Origin: an uncultured Streptomyces sp.
Lineage (GTDB): Bacteria > Actinomycetota > Actinomycetes > Streptomycetales > Streptomycetaceae
NCBI RefSeq assembly: GCF_947488945.1
Contig: NZ_CANLBS010000007.1
Location: 186,001-250,000 of the forward strand
DNA length: 64,000 bases
Direction: 5' to 3'
A program made the position numbers and the translations under genes. This document shows positions 59,701 to 64,000 of the stretch, in pieces; positions within the stretch are counted from its first letter, which is position 1, and the number at the start of each line of letters is the position of its first letter. Under the pieces are notes generated by a model that saw nothing but the letters and a program-made list of their open reading frames with translations, had not been told where the DNA came from and made no database searches.

Positions 59701-60633
59701 ATGCCCCGCACCACGCCCGGCCGACGCCCCACGACGCGGCCCCTGTCGGCTCTGGCCCTGCTGGCCCTCGTCGCGGGGGCCGCCACCGCCTGCGGCACCG
59801 ACGACGGCGGCCCCGCCACCACCCGGACCGCCTCGGCGTCCGCCGCCCCGGCCAACGGCACGCCGGCCGCCGCCGGACTGCACATGGTCGACAACGGCGG
59901 CCACCGGCTCGCCTTCCACGTCGCACCGGGCACGAGCTCCGCCACCGTCGTGCTGGACGCGGGCGGCGGCGAGGACTCCTCCTACTGGAACGCGCTCGTG
60001 CCGAGGATCGGCGCGGCCACCGGCGCCACCGTCATCACCTACGACCGGGCCGGACTCGGCGACAGCGACCCGGTGCCCGGACCGTGGAAGGTCCAGGACG
60101 CCGTCGGCGACCTCGCGGCCGGCCTCCGGCAGCTCGGCGTCACCGGGAAGGTGACCCTGGTGTCCCATTCCCAGGCCGGCCAGATCGCCACCTACTTCGC
60201 CGAGCAGCACCCGAAGACGCTCTCCGGCGCCGTCCTGGTCGACGCCAACCTGCCCCCGCTCTTCACAAACGCGCAGATCGCCCGCCTCGTCGCGTTCAGC
60301 GAGCCCGACGTGGAAGCGGCGCGGAAGGCCCCGGACACCCCGGCCGACCGCCAGCTCCTGGCCACCGCGGAGAGCTTCGTCGAGACGAGCAAGGCGTTCC
60401 ACGCGGCGGCCTGGCCGGACTCGGTGCCCGCCACCGTCATCGTCTCGGAGAAGACCCCGTTCGACGGGTCCCCCGAGGACGTGCGGCGCTGGCGGGAGGC
60501 CGCGGCAGCGTTCGTCCAGGACGGGCCGGACCGGACGCTGGTCACCGCACGGGGCAGCTCCCACGACGTCCCGAAGGACCGGCCCGCGCTGGTCGTGCGG
60601 GAGATCGAGGACATGGTCGCCGCGCGGCACTGA
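59701..60633 (+). CDS. alpha/beta-hydrolase lipoprotein
   Basis: A 310-residue exported hydrolase. The N-terminus (TRPLSALALLALVAGAATACGTDD) ends in a lipobox-like ATAC with Cys near 30. The fold is clear: VVLDAGGGEDSSYWNALVP, ITYDRAGLGDSD, and a nucleophile elbow LVSHSQAGQIATYF in which the first Gly of GxSxxG is Ser. Catalytic His likely in ARGSSHDVPKDRP. GAAGGA precedes the ATG at 59701. The substrate is unknown; secreted esterase activity is the simplest guess. Confidence 0.87.
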   Translation: MPRTTPGRRPTTRPLSALALLALVAGAATACGTDDGGPATTRTASASAAPANGTPAAAGLHMVDNGGHRLAFHVAPGTSSATVVLDAGGGEDSSYWNALVPRIGAATGATVITYDRAGLGDSDPVPGPWKVQDAVGDLAAGLRQLGVTGKVTLVSHSQAGQIATYFAEQHPKTLSGAVLVDANLPPLFTNAQIARLVAFSEPDVEAARKAPDTPADRQLLATAESFVETSKAFHAAAWPDSVPATVIVSEKTPFDGSPEDVRRWREAAAAFVQDGPDRTLVTARGSSHDVPKDRPALVVREIEDMVAARH

Positions 60634-60650
60634 CCGCTGCCCCGCCCGGT

Positions 60651-62753
60651 TCACCCCGAGACGCTGGGCCGCCCGTTCTCGATGTGCCCCATCAGCCGCC
60701 GCCGGAAGCCGTCCTCGCCCTCGGCCCGCACCTCCAGGTCGTACCAGCCGTGCGCGTCCGCCGCCGAGTGCACCACGCTGCGGCTGCGGCCCGGCTTGAC
60801 GGTGACCGTCCGCGTCCAGTCCCGCAGGTCGGCCTCGTCCACGTAGTGCAGCGGGCGGACGGTGAAGGTCAGGGTGCGGCGGCCTCCGTTGCGCAGGGTC
60901 AGGTGCAGGTCGCGCTCGTGGGCGTCGATGCGCGAGGTGACCTCGGCCCCACCGCCCGCCGGGCCCTCGAACTCCCGCCGGAACCCGTTCGGGCCGGTGA
61001 GGGTGAGCCGGTAGCGGTCGTCGGGCACCGGCACCGTCCACGCGGAGCTGCGCCGCACGTCGCGGTGGAGCGGGGCGGAGAACTCGGAGGCGTACGGGTA
61101 CAGGGCGAAGTGCGCCGAGGACGCACCGGTGTTGGACAGCTCCACCCGCAGCCCTGCGGCGGTCGTGCGGGCCTGCGCGTCGGGCTGGTACGGCAGCGGC
61201 CGGGCCGGGCGGACGCCGGGCTCCTGCTCGGGCATCCGCTGCACCGCCGGGGGCTTCGGCTGCCAGCGGCCGGTGAACGGCGGGATCGCGCCCGGCGCTT
61301 CGAGGGCCGGCTGCCCGTGGCCCCGGCCGAAGTCGAACGCCGAGGTGAGGTCGCCGGCCACCTGCCGCCGCCAGGCGCCGATGTTCGGCTCGCGGACGCC
61401 GGTCCAGCGCTCCAGGAAGCGCACCACGGAGGTGTGGTCGAAGACCTCGGAGCAGACGTGCCCGCCGACGGTCCAGGGCGACACCACCAGCATCGGCACC
61501 CGGATCCCGAGCCCGGTGGGCCGGCCCTGCCAGCGCTCCTCGGTCACCTCCGGCGGTGCGACGGGCGGCGGCACGTGGTCGAAGAACCCGTCGTTCTCGT
61601 CGTAGTTGATGAGGACCGCGGTGTGCCGCCAGACGTCCGGGTGGCGGCCGAGGGCGTCGAGCACCTGGTAGACGATCGTGGCGCTGTGCACGGGCGAGGA
61701 GACGCTCGGATGTTCCGAGTCCACCGCCGACGGCACCAGGTAGGACACCTCCGGCAGGGTGCCCGCAGCCACGTCCTTCGCGAACTCCGCGGCGAGCCCT
61801 CCGGTCTCCACCCGGCGCAGCCCCCGCTCGAACAGGCTGCGCTCGGCGGTGGTGAGCGTCGTGACGCCCTGCTCCAGCAGGCCGAGCAGCCGCTCCCGCT
61901 CCGCCGCGTCGGCGGTGTCGCGGACCGCCGCGTAGAACGACTCCATGTAGGTGTGGCCGCCGGTCCGCACCAGCGCCTTGCGGGCGATCTCCTTGAAGGT
62001 GGTGAAGAACTCGATCTGGTTGTCGGTGAAGTTCTCCCACTCGGTGTACGTGCGCCAGCTCCGGCCGGCCTTCTCCAGCCGCTCCGCGTACGTCCCCCAG
62101 CCGTAGCCCGGGTGGCTCGCCTCGTCGTACGCGTCGTTGCCGACGGCCCGGTCGCCGTCCGTCTCGAACCCGGTCTTCCCGCTCCACAGGTGGTTGCGGT
62201 TGGGGCTGGTGGAGGTGTGCACGGAGGAGTGGTAGGCGTCGCAGACGGTGAAGGTGTCCGCCAGCTCGTAGTGCAGCGGCAGGTCCTGGCGGTCGTAGTG
62301 GGCCATCGTCGCGGCGGTCTTCGCGGTGACCCAGCCGTTCATCCAGCCGTCGGCCCAGGCGGTCGCCCCGCCGTTCCAGGAGTGGTCGAGGGCGCCGATG
62401 TACTGAAGCTGCTTCGCCTGCGCCTCGGCCGCCCCACGCACCCCGAACGGCAGCACGGTGGTGCCGGCGGGTCCGGGCTGCTCGAACACGCTCCGGCCGG
62501 AGGGGAGTTCGACGGCGTTGCGGTCGCCGAACCCGCGCACCCCGCGCAGGGCACCGAAGTAGTGGTCGAACGAACGGTTCTCCTGCATCAGGACGACCAC
62601 GTGCCGGATGTCGTGCAGCCCGCCCCCGGGCCGCACCGGCGTCGCGGCCATCGCGGCGTGCAGCGACGGTGGGAGGAACGACCCGGCGGCCGCGGCGCCG
62701 AGCGCCCCGCCCCCGAGTGCGAAGAGCCGCCGGCGTGACATGTTCGTGGTCAA
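60651..62753 (-). CDS. plcN: Tat-exported phosphocholine-preferring phospholipase C
   Basis: A 700-residue phospholipase C of the PlcH/PlcN (phosphoesterase) family, cleaving phosphatidylcholine or sphingomyelin head groups outside the cell. The Tat signal MSRRRLFALGGGALGAAAAG starts near residue 5. Motifs are VLMQENRSFDHYFGALRGVRG, TSPNRNHLWSG, INYDENDGFFDHVPPPV and the C-terminal pair of DUF756 beta-domains (about 510-690). The TTG at 62753 is preferred as GGGAGG lies five bases upstream; ATG 62741 is the alternative. Phosphate starvation is the usual inducer in this family. Confidence 0.93.
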   Translation of the reverse strand: MTTNMSRRRLFALGGGALGAAAAGSFLPPSLHAAMAATPVRPGGGLHDIRHVVVLMQENRSFDHYFGALRGVRGFGDRNAVELPSGRSVFEQPGPAGTTVLPFGVRGAAEAQAKQLQYIGALDHSWNGGATAWADGWMNGWVTAKTAATMAHYDRQDLPLHYELADTFTVCDAYHSSVHTSTSPNRNHLWSGKTGFETDGDRAVGNDAYDEASHPGYGWGTYAERLEKAGRSWRTYTEWENFTDNQIEFFTTFKEIARKALVRTGGHTYMESFYAAVRDTADAAERERLLGLLEQGVTTLTTAERSLFERGLRRVETGGLAAEFAKDVAAGTLPEVSYLVPSAVDSEHPSVSSPVHSATIVYQVLDALGRHPDVWRHTAVLINYDENDGFFDHVPPPVAPPEVTEERWQGRPTGLGIRVPMLVVSPWTVGGHVCSEVFDHTSVVRFLERWTGVREPNIGAWRRQVAGDLTSAFDFGRGHGQPALEAPGAIPPFTGRWQPKPPAVQRMPEQEPGVRPARPLPYQPDAQARTTAAGLRVELSNTGASSAHFALYPYASEFSAPLHRDVRRSSAWTVPVPDDRYRLTLTGPNGFRREFEGPAGGGAEVTSRIDAHERDLHLTLRNGGRRTLTFTVRPLHYVDEADLRDWTRTVTVKPGRSRSVVHSAADAHGWYDLEVRAEGEDGFRRRLMGHIENGRPSVSG

Positions 62754-62897
62754 GTGAGCCTCCCGGTTCCGTGCGTACGCCGGGGAAGCTACGCAGTACG
62801 GATGGCCGAGGAAAGACCGCGGCGCGGCCCGCCGGTGAACGTCGGACGCGCGGGGGCGCGTCCCGCGCGGCGCGCCCGCGCCGACGGCGGCCCCGGG

Positions 62898-64000
62898 TCA
62901 CACCCCGATCAGGTGCAGCGACCCCCAGAGCGCCACCGTGGAGACGGCGAGGGTGGCGGGCACGGTGAGGATGCCGAGGCGGGTGAAGTGGCCGAGGTCG
63001 GGGGTGACGTCGTGGGCGTGCAGGATGCGGCGCCACAGGAGGGTCGCCAGGGAGCCGACGTAGGTGAGGTTGGGGCCGAGGTTCACGCCGATCAGCGCGG
63101 CGAGCAGAGGTCCGGGGCCTGCCGCCGCGACGACCGGGAGCAGGGCCAGGATCGCCGGCAGGTTGTTGATGAGGTTGGCGAGCAGCGCCGCCACTCCGGC
63201 GACGGCGAGCAGCGCCGGCAGCGAGGAACCGTCGGGCAGCACCTCGCCGATGCCGGTGCCCAGCCCGTGGTCCACCACCGCCTGCACCACCACGCCCAGC
63301 GCCAGCACGAAGAGGCAGAACGGCAGGTTGGCCGAGCGCACCAGGCCCGCCGGGGTGGTCTCCCGACGCCGCAGCGCGCGTACGGCGAGGACCGCCGCTC
63401 CGGCGAGCGCCGCCCAGAGGGGTTCGGCGCCGGCGAACGAGGTGACGACGAATCCGGCCAGGGTCAGCGCCAGCACCACCAGGGTGAAGACCGGGACCGC
63501 CGGCCGCTCGTCGGTCTCCTCCGGGGCGCGCGCCCCGGCCGCGAGGTCGTCGGCGAAGACGCGGCGGAAGACGACGTACTCCACCAGGATCGCGGCCAGC
63601 CAGGGCAGCGTCATCAGCGCGGCGAACCGGGTGAACGACAGGCCGCTGGCGGTGAACGCCAGCAGGTTGGTCAGGTTGGAGACGGGCAGCAGCAGCGACG
63701 CGGAGTTGGCCAGGTGCGCGCAGGCGTAGAGGTACGGGCGGGGGCGCGCGCCGACGCGGGCGGCGGTGGCGAAGACCACCGGGGTCAGCAGCACCACCGT
63801 GGCGTCCAGCGAGAGGACCGCGGTGATCAGTGCGGCGACGACGAAGACCCCGCCGAGCAGCGGCTGGGTCCGCCCGCCGCAGAGCCGGCCCACCAGGTCG
63901 CCGGCGGCGGCGAACAGGCCGTCGTCGGCGCAGAGCTGGGCCAGCGCGAGGATGGCGGCGAGGAAGCCGACCACCGGCAGCAGGCTGCGGATCTGTTCCC
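62898..64000 (-). CDS. ArsB/SLC13-type ion transporter, partial
   Basis: The C-terminal 367 residues of a multi-helix transporter; the frame runs open beyond the right edge of the window (EQIRSLLPVVGFLAAI...), so the start is not seen. It belongs to the ion transporter superfamily with ArsB and CitM: ALITAVLSLDATVVLLTPVV, NSASLLLPVSNLTNLLAF and the second repeat LANLINNLPAILALLPVV, with the two hairpin signatures. ArsB-like arsenite efflux is possible, but no ars genes are adjacent, so the substrate stays open. Confidence 0.88.
   Translation of the reverse strand, partial: EQIRSLLPVVGFLAAILALAQLCADDGLFAAAGDLVGRLCGGRTQPLLGGVFVVAALITAVLSLDATVVLLTPVVFATAARVGARPRPYLYACAHLANSASLLLPVSNLTNLLAFTASGLSFTRFAALMTLPWLAAILVEYVVFRRVFADDLAAGARAPEETDERPAVPVFTLVVLALTLAGFVVTSFAGAEPLWAALAGAAVLAVRALRRRETTPAGLVRSANLPFCLFVLALGVVVQAVVDHGLGTGIGEVLPDGSSLPALLAVAGVAALLANLINNLPAILALLPVVAAAGPGPLLAALIGVNLGPNLTYVGSLATLLWRRILHAHDVTPDLGHFTRLGILTVPATLAVSTVALWGSLHLIGV

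Overview
The window is a very GC-rich (about 72% by eye) chromosomal segment with the gene content of Streptomyces: GTG and TTG starts, purine-rich ribosome binding sites, long perfect GC hairpins as terminators, DUF397/HTH/ATPase regulatory clusters, a BldD-type c-di-GMP enzyme and Tat-secreted enzymes. The order ilvB-ilvN-ilvC, serA, proline catabolism, leuB, ilvE, urease-like operon, citramalate synthase matches, as far as I remember, the conserved core region around SCO5511 to SCO5529 of S. coelicolor, here in reverse orientation. No rRNA, tRNA, CRISPR array, prophage or complete insertion sequence was seen.

Layout. 1-4 kb: end of a methyltransferase, a thioredoxin-reductase-like flavoprotein, and a WhiJ-like regulatory module (ATPase, HTH-DUF5753, two DUF397 proteins, a second degenerate ATPase). 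4-10 kb: polyphosphate kinase 2, a membrane protein with a Gly-rich tail, and a large secreted GH3 glucanase preceded by LacI/CebR-like palindromes. 10-14.6 kb: citramalate synthase behind a putative leader-peptide attenuator, an MHS-family transporter with a TetR regulator, CsbD. 14.9-19 kb: operon ureAB-ureC-agmatine deiminase, with a divergent urease and no accessory genes, then an AraC regulator. 19-23.5 kb: ilvE, leuB, a Tat-exported phosphatase. 24-28.4 kb: iron-siderophore ABC importer with an iron box. 28.6-34 kb: PPOX flavoprotein, AAC(2')-type acetyltransferase, a three-gene overlapping phospholipid cassette, glyoxalase-fold protein, and a His-rich DUF4396 membrane protein behind a CsoR-type copper operator. 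34-38 kb: proline to glutamate catabolism with a divergent PucR regulator. 38-42 kb: FAD monooxygenase, HAD hydrolase, a TetR/hydrolase divergent pair with a large operator dyad, and an SDR remnant.

42-46 kb holds an accessory polymorphic-toxin locus: an 846-residue protein with four membrane helices, a Flp-pilin-like segment, a Gly/Ser/Thr linker and a C-terminal Tox-REase-5 nuclease-like domain, followed by an Imm52-like immunity gene and a second unknown gene. 46.4-52.1 kb: serA and ilvBNC, the latter behind a leader peptide with Ile-Leu-Val-Leu codons and an attenuator. 52-64 kb: a CdgC-like GGDEF-EAL protein with a degenerate EAL domain, a D-2-hydroxyacid dehydrogenase, an aldo/keto reductase, a PQQ-type sugar dehydrogenase lipoprotein, a membrane protein, a lipoprotein hydrolase, a Tat phospholipase C and part of an ArsB/SLC13-type transporter.

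Together the core genes form an amino-acid block: citramalate synthase, LeuB, IlvBN, IlvC and IlvE cover isoleucine, leucine and valine synthesis, SerA opens serine synthesis, and proline dehydrogenase plus P5C dehydrogenase degrade proline. The most promising unusual items are the pilin-fused toxin locus, the divergent urease/agmatine deiminase operon, the isoleucine-codon leader ahead of cimA, and the copper-operator/DUF4396 pair.
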